Positions 1-9,377 are shown, counted from the stretch's first letter. The stretch: DNA of 64,000 nt from an uncultured Oscillibacter sp. (GCA_905200545.1 CAJKKQ010000008.1:59614-123613), one strand, 5' to 3'. The notes: a model not told the origin generated them from the letters alone. Numbers and translations: made by a program.

Positions 1-1644
1 TTTTCCGCTTATGTGACTGCCATGCTCTTTTTCCTGGGGGGCCGGTCTATCCGCAAGACCAACATCATGGACGTAGTTCAGGAGTCCCACAAATCCGAAC
101 CCATCCGTGAGGTGAAGCACTGGTACGGCTGGGTAGGGATGATTCTGCTGGCTGTGGGCGGTTTCTGCGGCTACATCGCCCCCACCGTGTTTGTCCGGGG
201 CCTTCACTGGTACCCTCCGGAGGGGCTCACCGCTGTTTTCTACCTGCCCGCCCTGGTAGGACTGTATATGATTCTGCTCCACACCGTAGCCAACGGCTGG
301 GGCGGCAAGCGGCGTAAGTATCAGGATATGATCTCTGTGTCCCAGATGCGTTTTCAGGGCCAGCAGACCGTGCGGAATATGCTGGTGATGACGGTACTCA
401 TCGCCGGGGCTTACTTCGCCACCTTTTACGCCCCCATGCTGGGCACCGGCGCCATGATGGGCTACGACGCCCGGCCGGTGGACTATGCCTATCACTTCCG
501 CGCCGACCAGGACATCCCCCAGGAGGGTGAAGTACGCGCTCTGGCGGAGGAATATAACGTTTCCATTACCTCCTGGGCCCAGGCCCCCATGGCCCGGCTG
601 GCAGTGGACGGAACCAGGCAAGTGGAGACCGAGGGATCTCTGGGCACCACCTGGGAGAGCGTCTACTATGAGCAGGCCAAATCCGACCTTTTCCTCTCCG
701 AGTCCGCCTACAACGCCCTTACCGGAGAAGATCTGAACCTGCAGCCCGGGGAGATCGCCGGAATTATGGACGCCACCGGCGACGGCCAGGGTGTTTTCGG
801 CGGAGAAGTCTCCCTGGTCACCAACCCCATCACCGGGGAGCGGTGGCCGGTGACCATGGTGGAAGATCTACGCAATGACCTTCTCTTTGGCCGTTATGTG
901 GTGGACGACGCCGACTACAAGAAGATGACCGCCAGTCTTCCCGACGACTGGCGGGAGGAAATGGTATTCTTCAACGTGGAGAATGACCAAGAGACCTACG
1001 ATTTTGCCAAGGCTCTCTTTTATGAGATCGTGGACCGCTCCGGTCCGGAAGTTGCACTGTACGACAGTTTCGATCCCATTGCGCGGGAGATCGAACTTGC
1101 CGAAACAGGGGAGTACTTTCTGGATCCGGAGACCTGCGAGAAGTACGGCTTTCCCTCCATCGACTACGGCCAACGGGACAGTTCCAACTTCCGCCTCTAC
1201 TGGCAGTACATGCCCCATTTCCGGGTGCTGGATAAGGCGGACTTCGTCAAGACCACAGCGGTATTCCTGATGCTCTTCCTCTTTATCGCCATTGTCTGCT
1301 TTTCCGCTGTGATTGTCATCGCCTTCACTCGCTGCCTCACCATTGCCATTACAAACCGGCGAGTCTATGACGACCTGCGCCGCCTGGGTTCCCCAAGGGA
1401 ATATCTGTTCCATTCCGCCCGCAGCCAGGTACGCCGTGTGTTCCTGGTTCCCATGGTGACCGGCACCACCCTGATCTACGCCTTCTATACCATGATCATG
1501 TACTTCAACGACAATCGCCTGACTACGGGCGAGGTGGCCGGGCTTGGCATCTGTCTGCTGCTGATCGCCGCCGTGTCCGCGGTGCTCTATGGGGTCTATC
1601 GGCTCACCCGCCGCAGCGTGTGCCGCAAACTGGGCATCGGATAA
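1..1644 (+). CDS. FtsX-like ABC transporter permease, C-terminal part (cut by window edge)
   Basis: The frame is open from the first base, so the gene starts outside the window; the GTG at 13 is internal. About 547 residues are visible. Counting from that GTG, hydrophobic segments lie near residues 41-60, 72-92 and 121-142. A polar, probably extracytoplasmic domain of about 270 residues follows, and three more membrane segments lie near 420-445, 475-495 and 505-530. This arrangement fits the permease of a BceAB/MacB-like ABC system that handles peptides or lipids at the membrane. Its ATPase would be expected upstream. A second full permease of this type lies at 5086-7053. Substrate is unknown. 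Confidence 0.8.
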   Translation, partial: FSAYVTAMLFFLGGRSIRKTNIMDVVQESHKSEPIREVKHWYGWVGMILLAVGGFCGYIAPTVFVRGLHWYPPEGLTAVFYLPALVGLYMILLHTVANGWGGKRRKYQDMISVSQMRFQGQQTVRNMLVMTVLIAGAYFATFYAPMLGTGAMMGYDARPVDYAYHFRADQDIPQEGEVRALAEEYNVSITSWAQAPMARLAVDGTRQVETEGSLGTTWESVYYEQAKSDLFLSESAYNALTGEDLNLQPGEIAGIMDATGDGQGVFGGEVSLVTNPITGERWPVTMVEDLRNDLLFGRYVVDDADYKKMTASLPDDWREEMVFFNVENDQETYDFAKALFYEIVDRSGPEVALYDSFDPIAREIELAETGEYFLDPETCEKYGFPSIDYGQRDSSNFRLYWQYMPHFRVLDKADFVKTTAVFLMLFLFIAIVCFSAVIVIAFTRCLTIAITNRRVYDDLRRLGSPREYLFHSARSQVRRVFLVPMVTGTTLIYAFYTMIMYFNDNRLTTGEVAGLGICLLLIAAVSAVLYGVYRLTRRSVCRKLGIG

Positions 1645-1666
1645 AAACCGGCGCTGCTGCCGGAAC

Positions 1667-1708
1667 AGCGGGAATGGCCTCCGTGAAAACACGGAGGCCA
1701 TTCCCGCT
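1667..1708 (+). terminator. Strong hairpin after the first permease
   Basis: A perfect 19-bp stem (arms 1667-1685 and 1690-1708) closes on an AAAA loop, 23 bp after the permease stop codon. No clear T run follows, so it may stop transcription inefficiently or protect the mRNA 3' end. Confidence 0.6.
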
Positions 1709-1834
1709 ATAGCCGTCATTCGGGAGATCTATGCTGCAAAAAATCCTTCTATTGCGCTGTGCAACCCAAAGTTGACAAATAGTTGATGGCACATATTCGG
1801 GATTTTCTTTATAATTGGGGCAGAGGTGATGCAA

Positions 1835-2461
1835 ATGAGCATAGGGGCCAGGATCGCTGAACTGCGAAAAGAACATCGTGTTTCCCAAGAGTATCTTGCG
1901 GAAAAGCTGGGTGTCAGCCGGCAAGCCGTATCAAAATGGGAACAGGACTTGACCCATCCCGACACAGGAAACCTAATCAAGCTGGCCGAGCTGTTCCATG
2001 TTTCTGTTGAATATCTTGCAACCGGGAAAACGGAAGATCCCGCTCCCACTGAAAGGCCCGCGAAGCGCCGCTTCAAATGGAAGAAAGAGCATGTTGCCAG
2101 CATCATCGTTTCCGCCGCATTTTGTCTTGTGATAGCCGGAATCATTCGGATCGCCACTTTACCTGTGGACTGGGATGCGGGTGCCTGCGCAGGGGGCTAT
2201 GCCACGCATATTTTCAATATTTATGGCGATGAATTGGTTCAGAATTATCTGAACGCCTCTTCAAAAAAAGACGACATCCTCTCTATTTCCGCTGTACCTG
2301 GAACACAGGAGGCAGAATGGGAGGGAAGGACGATCTTTCTCCATTTTGATATTCAATATGAGGATCGTTTTGAAGGAACAACCACCGAGCATCTAACTTT
2401 TATCGGAAACCGGTACTGGTTCGACACGTTCAAGTGGCGGGGCGCTATCATAGCAGGGTGA
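1835..2461 (+). CDS. XRE-family regulator with a membrane anchor
   Basis: About 208 residues. An N-terminal Cro/C1-type helix-turn-helix covers roughly residues 5-60, with the recognition segment VSRQAVSKWEQ. A basic linker (KRRFKWKK) and one hydrophobic segment near residue 90 follow, then a polar tail of about 100 residues that would lie outside the cytoplasm. This is a common layout for small membrane-linked regulators in Clostridia. In-frame GTG 1826 and ATG 1829 are also possible; ATG 1835 is preferred because GGCAGAGG sits at normal distance. A TATAAT at 1810-1815 is close upstream but lacks a well-spaced -35 box. Target genes are unknown; the sensing and resistance module that follows is a candidate. 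Confidence 0.75.
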   Translation: MSIGARIAELRKEHRVSQEYLAEKLGVSRQAVSKWEQDLTHPDTGNLIKLAELFHVSVEYLATGKTEDPAPTERPAKRRFKWKKEHVASIIVSAAFCLVIAGIIRIATLPVDWDAGACAGGYATHIFNIYGDELVQNYLNASSKKDDILSISAVPGTQEAEWEGRTIFLHFDIQYEDRFEGTTTEHLTFIGNRYWFDTFKWRGAIIAG

Positions 2462-2502
2462 TGTCCTTGTGTCTGCAGCACACCCGGCACCCCCCACCGT
2501 CA

Positions 2503-2531
2503 TTGACAATCCCATCACAGGATGGTAGGCT
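2503..2531 (+). promoter_or_regulatory. Sigma-A-type promoter of the two-component genes
   Basis: TTGACA at 2503-2508 and TAGGCT at 2526-2531 are separated by 17 bp. They lie 25 bp before the response regulator start, which has an AAGGAGG ribosome site. Confidence 0.5.
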
Positions 2532-2555
2532 TTTTCCTATCAAGGAGGTAGGGCC

Positions 2556-3230
2556 ATGTATCGTATTTTTGTGGTGGAAGATGACGAGGTCATCGCAGGG
2601 GCTGTGGCCCGGCACCTGGAGGGGTGGGGCTATACCGTCCGCTGCGCCCGGGAATTTGACCGGGTGCTCCAGGAATTCGCCGCCTTTGACCCCCAGCTGG
2701 TCCTGCTGGATATCTCCCTGCCCTTTTTCAATGGCTACCACTGGTGCCAGGAAATCCGTAAGGTCTCCAAGGTGCCCATTTTATTTTTGACCTCCGCAGG
2801 AGACAGCATCCATACCGTCATGGCCATGCAGCTGGGCGGGGACGACCTGCTCTCCAAGCCCTTTGACCTGCAGGTCCTCTCCGCCAAGATCCAGGCTATG
2901 CTGCGCCGGGCCTATGACTTCGGCCCGCCGGCGCAGCTGCTCCAGTGCGGAGGGGCAGTGCTGAACGTGTCCGACGGGACGCTGACTGTGGCCGGGCAGC
3001 GGGTGGAACTGACGCGCAACGAATTCCGCATTTTACAGATGCTGCTGGAGCGCAAGGGCCAGACCGTCAGCCGGGAGGCATTGATGACCAGGCTGTGGGA
3101 GTCCGACAGTTTCGTGGATGAAAACACCCTCACCGTCAACGTGGGCCGTCTGCGGCGGAAGCTGGAGGCGGCGGGGCTGCCGGACTTGATCCACACCCGC
3201 AAGGGTACGGGCTATCTGGTGGAGGAGTGA
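2556..3230 (+). CDS. OmpR/PhoB-type response regulator of a Bce-like system
   Basis: 224 residues, full family length. The receiver domain has the acidic pair D9/D10, phospho-acceptor D52 in LVLLDISLPFF and the conserved lysine in SKPFD. The C-terminal winged helix (about 130-224) ends in the typical RKGTGYLVEE. It should bind DNA when phosphorylated by the kinase encoded 3 bp downstream. The small intramembrane-type kinase and the ABC pair that follow identify a BceR-like regulator that switches on a peptide-antibiotic resistance transporter. The probable target is the inverted repeat at 4221-4236. Confidence 0.88.
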   Translation: MYRIFVVEDDEVIAGAVARHLEGWGYTVRCAREFDRVLQEFAAFDPQLVLLDISLPFFNGYHWCQEIRKVSKVPILFLTSAGDSIHTVMAMQLGGDDLLSKPFDLQVLSAKIQAMLRRAYDFGPPAQLLQCGGAVLNVSDGTLTVAGQRVELTRNEFRILQMLLERKGQTVSREALMTRLWESDSFVDENTLTVNVGRLRRKLEAAGLPDLIHTRKGTGYLVEE

Positions 3231-3233
3231 TCC

Positions 3234-4217
3234 ATGGTGCTTTGGGCATATCTGAAGCGGCAGTGGAAGCTGCTGCTGTTGCTGGTGGGGATCGCCGCAG
3301 TGTTCGCGGCTGTGTTCTCCCTGTACGACCTGCCGGTGGAGGCGGTGGGGTATGGGGCGGCGCTGTGCGTGGTGCTGGGGATTATCCTGTTCCTGCTGGG
3401 CTTCCGGCGGTTTTACACCCGGCACCGGGAGCTGCAGCGGTTGCTGGACCGGGCGGAGGAGCCGGTGCTGCCCCTCCCCCCTGCCGGGGATCTGCTGGAA
3501 GCAGACTACCAGGCGCTGCTGACGGCGGTGGCCTCCCACCGGACGAAGCTCTTGGCCCGGGAGCGGGACAAGCTGGAGGACATGACCGACTACTACTCCC
3601 TCTGGGCCCACCAGATCAAAACCCCCATGGCCGCGGCCAGCCTTCTGCTGCAGGAGGACCCCCCGCCCCGGGAGCCGCTGGAGGCGGAACTCCTGAAAAT
3701 CGGGCAGTATGTAGACATGGTTCTCGGCTACCTGCGGCTGGACAGCGACTCCACCGACTATGTCTTTCAGGACACGGAACTGGACATTCTGATCCGTCAG
3801 GCGGTGCGGAAATTCGCCCGGCTGTTCATTCTCAAACACATCACGTTGGACTTCCGGGAAACCGGCCGCAAAGTGGTAACCGACGGCAAGTGGCTGAGCT
3901 TCGTGGTGGAGCAGCTTTTATCCAACGCCCTGAAATACACGCCAGCCGGAGGCACCGTCCGCATTTACGGAGACGGGGAGACATTGGTGATCGCCGACAC
4001 CGGCATCGGCATCCGGGAGGAGGATCTGCCCCGGGTCTTTGAGAAGGGCTTCACCGGCTACAACGGACGCACCGGGCAAAAGTCCACCGGAATCGGGCTG
4101 TACCTGTGCCGCCGGGTGACGGAGAAGCTGGGTCACGGCCTGACCATTGTCTCCCGGCCGGGACAGGGCACCATCGTCCGGCTGGATCTGAGCCGGAAAC
4201 AGCGGACCATGGAGTGA
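3234..4217 (+). CDS. Intramembrane-sensing histidine kinase (BceS-like)
   Basis: 327 residues. Two membrane helices (about 12-30 and 41-58) are joined by a very short loop, so no real extracellular sensor exists. That is the mark of BceS-type kinases, which read the state of their partner ABC transporter. The phospho-acceptor is H126 in SLWAHQIKTPM. The ATP-binding domain shows the N box (QLLSNALKYTP), DTGIGI and a G box near STGIGLYL. It starts 3 bp after the regulator gene, so the two are co-transcribed. Signal specificity cannot be read from the sequence. Confidence 0.88.
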   Translation: MVLWAYLKRQWKLLLLLVGIAAVFAAVFSLYDLPVEAVGYGAALCVVLGIILFLLGFRRFYTRHRELQRLLDRAEEPVLPLPPAGDLLEADYQALLTAVASHRTKLLARERDKLEDMTDYYSLWAHQIKTPMAAASLLLQEDPPPREPLEAELLKIGQYVDMVLGYLRLDSDSTDYVFQDTELDILIRQAVRKFARLFILKHITLDFRETGRKVVTDGKWLSFVVEQLLSNALKYTPAGGTVRIYGDGETLVIADTGIGIREEDLPRVFEKGFTGYNGRTGQKSTGIGLYLCRRVTEKLGHGLTIVSRPGQGTIVRLDLSRKQRTME

Positions 4218-4220
4218 TCC

Positions 4221-4236
4221 CTTACAAAACTGTAAG
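4221..4236 (+). promoter_or_regulatory. BceR-type operator before the ABC genes
   Basis: CTTACAAAACTGTAAG is a perfect inverted repeat with 6-bp arms and a 4-bp centre. It matches the published BceR-family pattern TNACA-N4-TGTAA. A second TGTAAG half-site lies at 4251-4256. The likely -10 box is TATACT at 4290-4295, and no good -35 box lies at the right distance, which is expected of a promoter that needs an activator. The operator centre is about 75 bp upstream of the expected start point. Confidence 0.72.
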
Positions 4237-4325
4237 ATACGGAGCCGGACTGTAAGCCAAAACCATGGTGGGCAGCCCGGCTCCCTTGCTATACTGGGGC
4301 CATCCCAAGCAAGGAGGCATGTTTT

Positions 4326-5093
4326 ATGGCACTGCTGGAAGTACAGCATCTGCAGAAAATCTACACCACCCGCTTCGGCGGCAACCAGGTTCAGGCATTG
4401 TCCAACGTGAATTTCTCCGTGGAGCCGGGAGAGTACGTGGCCATCATGGGGGAGTCCGGTTCCGGAAAGACCACGCTTTTGAACATTCTGGCCGCCCTGG
4501 ATCGACCTACCGCCGGGGAAGTCTTTTTGAACGGCAAGGCCCTCTCCGACATCCGGGAGCGGGATCTGGCTGCCTTCCGCCGATCCCACCTGGGCTTCGT
4601 GTTCCAGGACTTCAACCTGCTGGACACCTTCTCTCTCCAGGACAACATTTTTTTGCCCCTGGTCCTGGCAGGGTTGGATTACCCGACCATGCGCAAGCGG
4701 CTCTTACCCATCGCGGAGCAGCTGGGAATCACGGATCTTCTGGCCAAATACCCCTATGAAGTCTCCGGCGGCCAGAAGCAGCGGGCCGCCGTGGCCCGGG
4801 CCCTCATCACCGACCCCCAGATCATCCTGGCGGACGAGCCCACCGGCGCCCTGGACTCCCGGGCCTCGGACAATCTGCTGGATCTGTTCGGAGAGGTGAA
4901 CGCCGGCGGCCAGACCATTTTGATGGTGACCCACTCGGTGAAGGCTGCCAGCCACGCCGGACGGGTGCTGTTTCTCCGGGACGGGGAGGTGTACCACCAG
5001 CTCTACCGGGGCAGTGAGAGCCGGGAGAGCCAGTTCCGCCGCATCTCCGACACCCTGACGGTTTTGGCGGAGGGAGGAAGCTCCCATGCGTAA
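4326..5093 (+). CDS. ABC transporter ATP-binding protein (BceA-like)
   Basis: 255 residues, typical MacB/BceA-class length. Walker A GESGSGKT is at 42-49, the signature is VSGGQKQR, and Walker B ILADEPTGALD carries the TGALDS extension common in this class. It hydrolyses ATP to drive the permease encoded next, with which it overlaps by 8 bp, so translation is probably coupled. The AAGGAGG site precedes ATG 4326. By analogy with Bce systems it removes or frees targets of cell-wall-active peptides and also feeds the kinase. The actual drug is not predictable. Confidence 0.88.
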   Translation: MALLEVQHLQKIYTTRFGGNQVQALSNVNFSVEPGEYVAIMGESGSGKTTLLNILAALDRPTAGEVFLNGKALSDIRERDLAAFRRSHLGFVFQDFNLLDTFSLQDNIFLPLVLAGLDYPTMRKRLLPIAEQLGITDLLAKYPYEVSGGQKQRAAVARALITDPQIILADEPTGALDSRASDNLLDLFGEVNAGGQTILMVTHSVKAASHAGRVLFLRDGEVYHQLYRGSESRESQFRRISDTLTVLAEGGSSHA

Positions 5094-7053
5094 GTCCAGT
5101 TTCTTTCCCCGGCTGGCCCTGGTGAACCTGCTGCGCAACAGCCGGTACTACGGGCCGTACCTGCTCTCCTGCGGCGGTACCGCCTCCATGTTCTATATTC
5201 TCCGCTACCTGACGGAAAGCGACATTGTGGCATCCGTCCGGGGCGCCGGGTACCTCCAGAGCCTGATGTACCTGGGGTGTATCGTGGTGGCGCTGTTTTC
5301 CGCCGTGCTGCTGCTCTACGCCAACAGCTTTGTCATGAAGCGGCGGCAGCGGGAGCTGGGTCTCTATAACATCCTGGGCTTGGAAAAGCGGCATATCGCC
5401 CTGCTGTGCCTGTGGGAGGCCCTCTACTGCGCCCTGGCCGCCATTGCAGGCGGCATCGCCGCCGGGATCCTCTTCAGCAAGCTGACGCTGCTGCTGTTGC
5501 TGCAGCTCTCCCGGCTGCCGGTGGAGTTTGGCTTCGAGATCAGCGTGAGCGCTATTTTCTCCACCGTTGCTCTCTTTGCGGTCCTCTTTGCCCTAACATT
5601 GGTGTGCAACCTGGTCCGTATCGGCCGGGCCAGGCCCGTGGAACTGCTCCACAGTGAGTCCGCCGGAGAGCGGGAGCCCCGGACGAAGCGGCTGCTGGTG
5701 GTCTTTGGCCTGCTGACTTTAGGAGGAGGGTACTTCCTCTCCTGGAAAGTCCGGCAGCCTACGGAAGCCCTGGCCCTGTTTTTCCTGGCGGTGGTGCTGG
5801 TGATGATCGGCACCTACTGCCTGTTCACCGCCGGATCCGTGGCTGTGCTGAAGACTCTTCGCTCCAACCCCGGCTACTACTATCAGACCCGGCACTTCAC
5901 CGCGGTGGCAGGATTGCTGCACCGGATGAAGCAAAATGCCGTGGGCCTTGCCAATATCTGCATCCTCTCCACCATGGTGCTGGTAACCGTGTCCACCACC
6001 GTCACCCTTTACCTAAGCTGTGAGGAGACATTGGATCAGATGTACCCCTATGACATCCAGGTGGCTCAGCGCCTCACCGGCTACGACGAAAATGCGGAGC
6101 TTCCTGCGTCAGGAGACGTTCTGGATCAGGCGGAAGAGATTCTCGCCGCCTCCGGCCAAACCGCGTCTCATTTCGGTTGGCTCAACCTGGTGGAGGGCCA
6201 GTGCTGGTACAGCGGCAATATCCTCCAGTGGGAGACGGGCTCCGAGGTCCGTCTGCGGCTGGTAACGGAAGAGGATTACATCCGCTGCACCGGTCAGGAG
6301 GCTCAACTGGAGGCAGATCAGGTGCTGGTCTATACCCAGGGGCTTGATCTGCCGGACACCTTCTATATCGGTTCCCTGCCCTTTCATGTGGCGCAGCGGC
6401 TGGAGGCTGATCTGCCGGTCAACGGCAACACCCTTGTCAGCAGCGAAGTCTCATGGGTGACACTGGTGGTGTCAGGCCGGTCGGTGCTGGAAGATGTCAT
6501 GGCACAGCCTTCCGGAGACCATTTCTCCGAAGAATTCCTGATCCAGATGAATCTGGACGGTACGGAGGAGGAAAAACTTGACCTGTCCTGGGATCTCCTG
6601 GGCGGCATTTCCGGCGAGGGCATCACCGTCAACAGCCGCCAGGACAACACCGCCACCCTCTATACCATGTACGGCGGGTTTTTATTCCTGGGTGTCTTCC
6701 TGGGACTGCTGTTCCTGCTGGCCACAGCCCTCATCATCTACTACAAGCAGATCTCCGAGGGGTACGAGGACCAGCGGCGCTATGCCATCATGCGCCAGGT
6801 GGGCATGACGGATCGGGAAGTTCGCGCCTCCATCCACAGCCAGATTCTGCTGGTATTCTTCCTGCCCCTGGGCATGGCGGGCATCCACACGGCAGCGGCC
6901 TATCCCATGGTGTCCAAGCTGCTGGCACTGTTCCAGCTGACCAGCACCGCCCGATACGCCCTGTGCACGGCAGGCACCTTTGCGGTGTTCTGCGGCATCT
7001 ACGCCCTGGTGTACGGACTGACTGCCCGTTCCTACCGCCGAATCGTGGCTTGA
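5086..7053 (+). CDS. FtsX-like permease (BceB-like)
   Basis: 655 residues, close to the usual BceB length. Ten hydrophobic segments are expected: one near 20-40, a block between about 60 and 275, and three after residue 525. A large polar domain (about 310-520) sits before the last three helices. That extracellular domain is diagnostic for peptide-sensing BceB permeases and sets ligand choice. The gene overlaps the ATPase gene and closes the operon; a long hairpin follows at 7172-7207. Function in peptide detoxification and signalling is inferred from module architecture. Confidence 0.87.
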   Translation: MRKSSFFPRLALVNLLRNSRYYGPYLLSCGGTASMFYILRYLTESDIVASVRGAGYLQSLMYLGCIVVALFSAVLLLYANSFVMKRRQRELGLYNILGLEKRHIALLCLWEALYCALAAIAGGIAAGILFSKLTLLLLLQLSRLPVEFGFEISVSAIFSTVALFAVLFALTLVCNLVRIGRARPVELLHSESAGEREPRTKRLLVVFGLLTLGGGYFLSWKVRQPTEALALFFLAVVLVMIGTYCLFTAGSVAVLKTLRSNPGYYYQTRHFTAVAGLLHRMKQNAVGLANICILSTMVLVTVSTTVTLYLSCEETLDQMYPYDIQVAQRLTGYDENAELPASGDVLDQAEEILAASGQTASHFGWLNLVEGQCWYSGNILQWETGSEVRLRLVTEEDYIRCTGQEAQLEADQVLVYTQGLDLPDTFYIGSLPFHVAQRLEADLPVNGNTLVSSEVSWVTLVVSGRSVLEDVMAQPSGDHFSEEFLIQMNLDGTEEEKLDLSWDLLGGISGEGITVNSRQDNTATLYTMYGGFLFLGVFLGLLFLLATALIIYYKQISEGYEDQRRYAIMRQVGMTDREVRASIHSQILLVFFLPLGMAGIHTAAAYPMVSKLLALFQLTSTARYALCTAGTFAVFCGIYALVYGLTARSYRRIVA

Positions 7054-7171
7054 CAGCTCGGATATCCCCACTTCAGGCCATGCTCCTAAGGCGCAGCGCT
7101 TGGCTCTCCCAGGGGGGCAAAAGCGGCTCAAGTACAAAACCGTGCAATGCGGAAAATCCTACTAATCAGGA

Positions 7172-7207
7172 CGTCAAGGAGCCGGGCTGCTGCCCGGCTC
7201 CTTGACG
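7172..7207 (+). terminator. Hairpin closing the Bce-like operon
   Basis: A perfect 16-bp stem (7172-7187 with 7192-7207) closes on TGCT, about 120 bp after the permease stop. The stem is GC-rich, but no T run follows. Confidence 0.6.
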
Positions 7208-7514
7208 CATGGCAGGCCCCGCCCCTGCTCCATGGAGCCGGCTGCCAAAGAACGACTGCTCAGGATTTCCGGAGGTAGAGATGTCGTTCCACAGGTTCAG
7301 AGACGGGAGATGGCGGACCGCCTTCTGCGATAACAGGGTCCAAAACAGAAAACGCCATCCCCAAAAGTTCTATTTCCCAGGAAACGGTTGAGCTGCTCAC
7401 GAAAGAACAAGCCTTATCACATCATGATTTATATTTTTTGGGACTTTTCCGATTTTCCGGAGGTATTATAAGTGAAAAGCTTTTCAAGAAAATCAGGACA
7501 GGAGACAGAGCGCT
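7208..7514. other. Spacer before the sigma factor, with a palindrome
   Basis: No convincing gene. The stretch becomes AT-rich near 7420 and contains the perfect palindrome TGAAAAGCTTTTCA at 7473-7486, about 30 bp before the sigma factor start. It could be a regulator site, but no partner copy was found. Confidence 0.35.
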
Positions 7515-7991
7515 ATGCGGACAGAGCAGGAATTCAATGCGGCAGCAGAGCAATATCTGAATATGGTCTACCGCATTGCCTTAAACTGGTTCGGCTGTGT
7601 CCACGATGCCGAGGACGCGGCGCAGGAGGTGATGCTGCGGCTGTGGAAAGCAGAATCCGTACCAACAGAGGAAGCCCATCTGCGGCACTGGTTGGTCCGG
7701 GTGACATTGAACGTCTGCAAGGATCTCTCCCGGCCGTCATGGCACTTCCCCTTTGTTTCCCTTGCTGATATACCGGAAACATACGTGTCGGAAACCGAGT
7801 ATCAGGGGGTACTGGAGGAGGTCATGCGCCTTCCGAAAAAGTACCGCATCCCGCTGTATCTCTACCACTATGAGGGATATTCCGTCAAAGAAGTCGGGGA
7901 ACTGCTCAAACTCAACCCATCCACCGTCAGAACCAGACTGGCCAGGGCCCGCGAGAAACTGAAATCACAACTGGAGGAGGGTGACCAATGA
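7515..7991 (+). CDS. ECF-family RNA polymerase sigma factor
   Basis: 158 residues. Region 2 is visible as AEDAAQEVMLRLW and region 4 as a helix-turn-helix near residues 105-150 (EGYSVKEVGELLKLNPSTVRTRLARAR). Short sigma-70 factors of this kind direct transcription of stress or envelope genes. The gene overlaps the next one by 4 bp; that neighbour is a one-helix membrane protein with the layout of an anti-sigma factor. I could not identify the autoregulated promoter with confidence. Confidence 0.87.
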   Translation: MRTEQEFNAAAEQYLNMVYRIALNWFGCVHDAEDAAQEVMLRLWKAESVPTEEAHLRHWLVRVTLNVCKDLSRPSWHFPFVSLADIPETYVSETEYQGVLEEVMRLPKKYRIPLYLYHYEGYSVKEVGELLKLNPSTVRTRLARAREKLKSQLEEGDQ

Positions 7992-9124
7992 GAACTCCAT
8001 ATCAGGAAGCATTCGATCATGTCACCGCCTCCGAGAGGTTGAAAGCAGAGGTGTTAGACATGACCAAACGTGAAAAACAAGACCTATGCAGACGCATCCC
8101 AAAATTTGTCCTGATTGCCGCAGTGATTGCCCTGCTTCTGGCCGGGACTGCTTTGGCAGTCAATATGCCCCATCTTCAGGACTGGTTCCGGCAATACTGG
8201 GAAGAAGCTACCGGGGAAGAACTCATGAATGCGCAGCAGGAAGAAGTCATGAACAGCCTGACCCAGTCCGTGGATGCAACGTCAAATATGGAGGATGGAT
8301 CGGAAAATACTTCCTCTGAGACAACATCCCCCAACGATATCCCCGCCCAGACAGCGGATAATCCGGAAGCTCCGGATACAACGCAGTCCCCGTCTGCCGG
8401 GCAAGCCCCGGCAGCATCCCCGGATCCAACCGTAACCGTGTCACTGGACTCCGTTACTGCCGGAGAAGATACGCTCTGGATGCTGGTGCATGTCACCGGA
8501 AACTATGAAGCCGGAAAGAGATACTCCTTTGGACGGGGGGAGCTGCTGGGAGCCCCGAAAAAGGAGTTTTCTGAACTGGGGATCACCGTAAGCAGCGGAG
8601 TCACAACGGAGCAGTGTCAGATTTTGACTGACGGCAGCTTGCAGATCTTACTCCGGTATCAGTGCCTGAATCCCACTGCGGATTTGACTCAAGGAGGAAC
8701 CTATCAGCTCCAGCTGGAGAACCTGAAGATGGAGCGGGATCTGGTCTGGGAGGGCCAGTGGAATCTCTCCTTCTCGCTGGACAAGACAACAGCCTCGGCA
8801 CCCGTGGTCTTGGAGCATATTACATTGCCTGTGGAAGGGTTAGAAGGCCAGGACACCGTAGAGTTTGAAGAGATCCGAATTACATCTACAGGGGTCAAAT
8901 TGGTATGTCAGCCTCAATTCTCCGGGTACAGGCTGTGGGCGGATGTAGCGCTGATCCTGGCGGACGGATCGGAGATTTCCGGCTCCAGAGGACATGGCAC
9001 CTGGACAGGTGAGGCGGATACCAGCAACTGGTATTCTGCATACAACTGGAACCTGCCGGTGGCAGTGGAACAAGCCGTAGCGCTTCGTATTGGTGAGACG
9101 ATCGTTCCTTTCTCCCAAGGATGA
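7988..9124 (+). CDS. Membrane-anchored anti-sigma-like protein
   Basis: 378 residues. A short cytoplasmic part (about 1-37) precedes one membrane helix (about 38-58, FVLIAAVIALLLAGTALAV). A low-complexity Ser/Thr/Pro/Asp stretch (about 90-145) and a C-terminal domain outside the membrane follow. The 4-bp overlap with the ECF sigma gene and the single-pass layout fit an anti-sigma factor that holds the sigma factor until an envelope signal arrives. No zinc-binding HxxxCxxC motif is seen, so it would be a non-ZAS type. Confidence 0.7.
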   Translation: MRTPYQEAFDHVTASERLKAEVLDMTKREKQDLCRRIPKFVLIAAVIALLLAGTALAVNMPHLQDWFRQYWEEATGEELMNAQQEEVMNSLTQSVDATSNMEDGSENTSSETTSPNDIPAQTADNPEAPDTTQSPSAGQAPAASPDPTVTVSLDSVTAGEDTLWMLVHVTGNYEAGKRYSFGRGELLGAPKKEFSELGITVSSGVTTEQCQILTDGSLQILLRYQCLNPTADLTQGGTYQLQLENLKMERDLVWEGQWNLSFSLDKTTASAPVVLEHITLPVEGLEGQDTVEFEEIRITSTGVKLVCQPQFSGYRLWADVALILADGSEISGSRGHGTWTGEADTSNWYSAYNWNLPVAVEQAVALRIGETIVPFSQG

Positions 9125-9201
9125 AGGAAACCGGGCGCAGTCGGCAACGATATGCTGCCTTAGGCCGGCCCCAGGACGAACCCTCTTTCTAATCAAGATC
9201 A

Positions 9202-9235
9202 GTCGCCGGCACCCGATGGGCGCCGGCGACTTTTT
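9202..9235 (+). terminator. Rho-independent terminator of the sigma/anti-sigma operon
   Basis: GTCGCCGGC (9202-9210) pairs with GCCGGCGAC (9222-9230) and is followed by TTTTT. It lies 78 bp after the anti-sigma stop codon. Confidence 0.82.
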
Positions 9236-9377
9236 CAGCGCGGCGGTAAGCGTGTGAGATAATACGGCTCCATGGAGTTGGTCCGTTTATTACCGCCGTT
9301 ATAAACAGCAGCCTTTCGCCGGGCAATAGCTGTGCCTCTATAAAGGAAAAACGGACTCTCTTCTGTTACACGGCTGA

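Noticed and set aside
1772..1815. TTGACA at 1772 with TATAAT at 1810 as the promoter of the first XRE gene
   Set aside because: The spacing is 32 bp, far from the normal 16-18, and the TATAAT is too close to the start codon. Listed only as a note in the gene entry.
7110..7165. Possible extra core repeat near CAAAACCGTGCAATGCGGAAAATCC
   Set aside because: Similarity to the core is too weak, and no hairpin, helper or integrase fragment is nearby.
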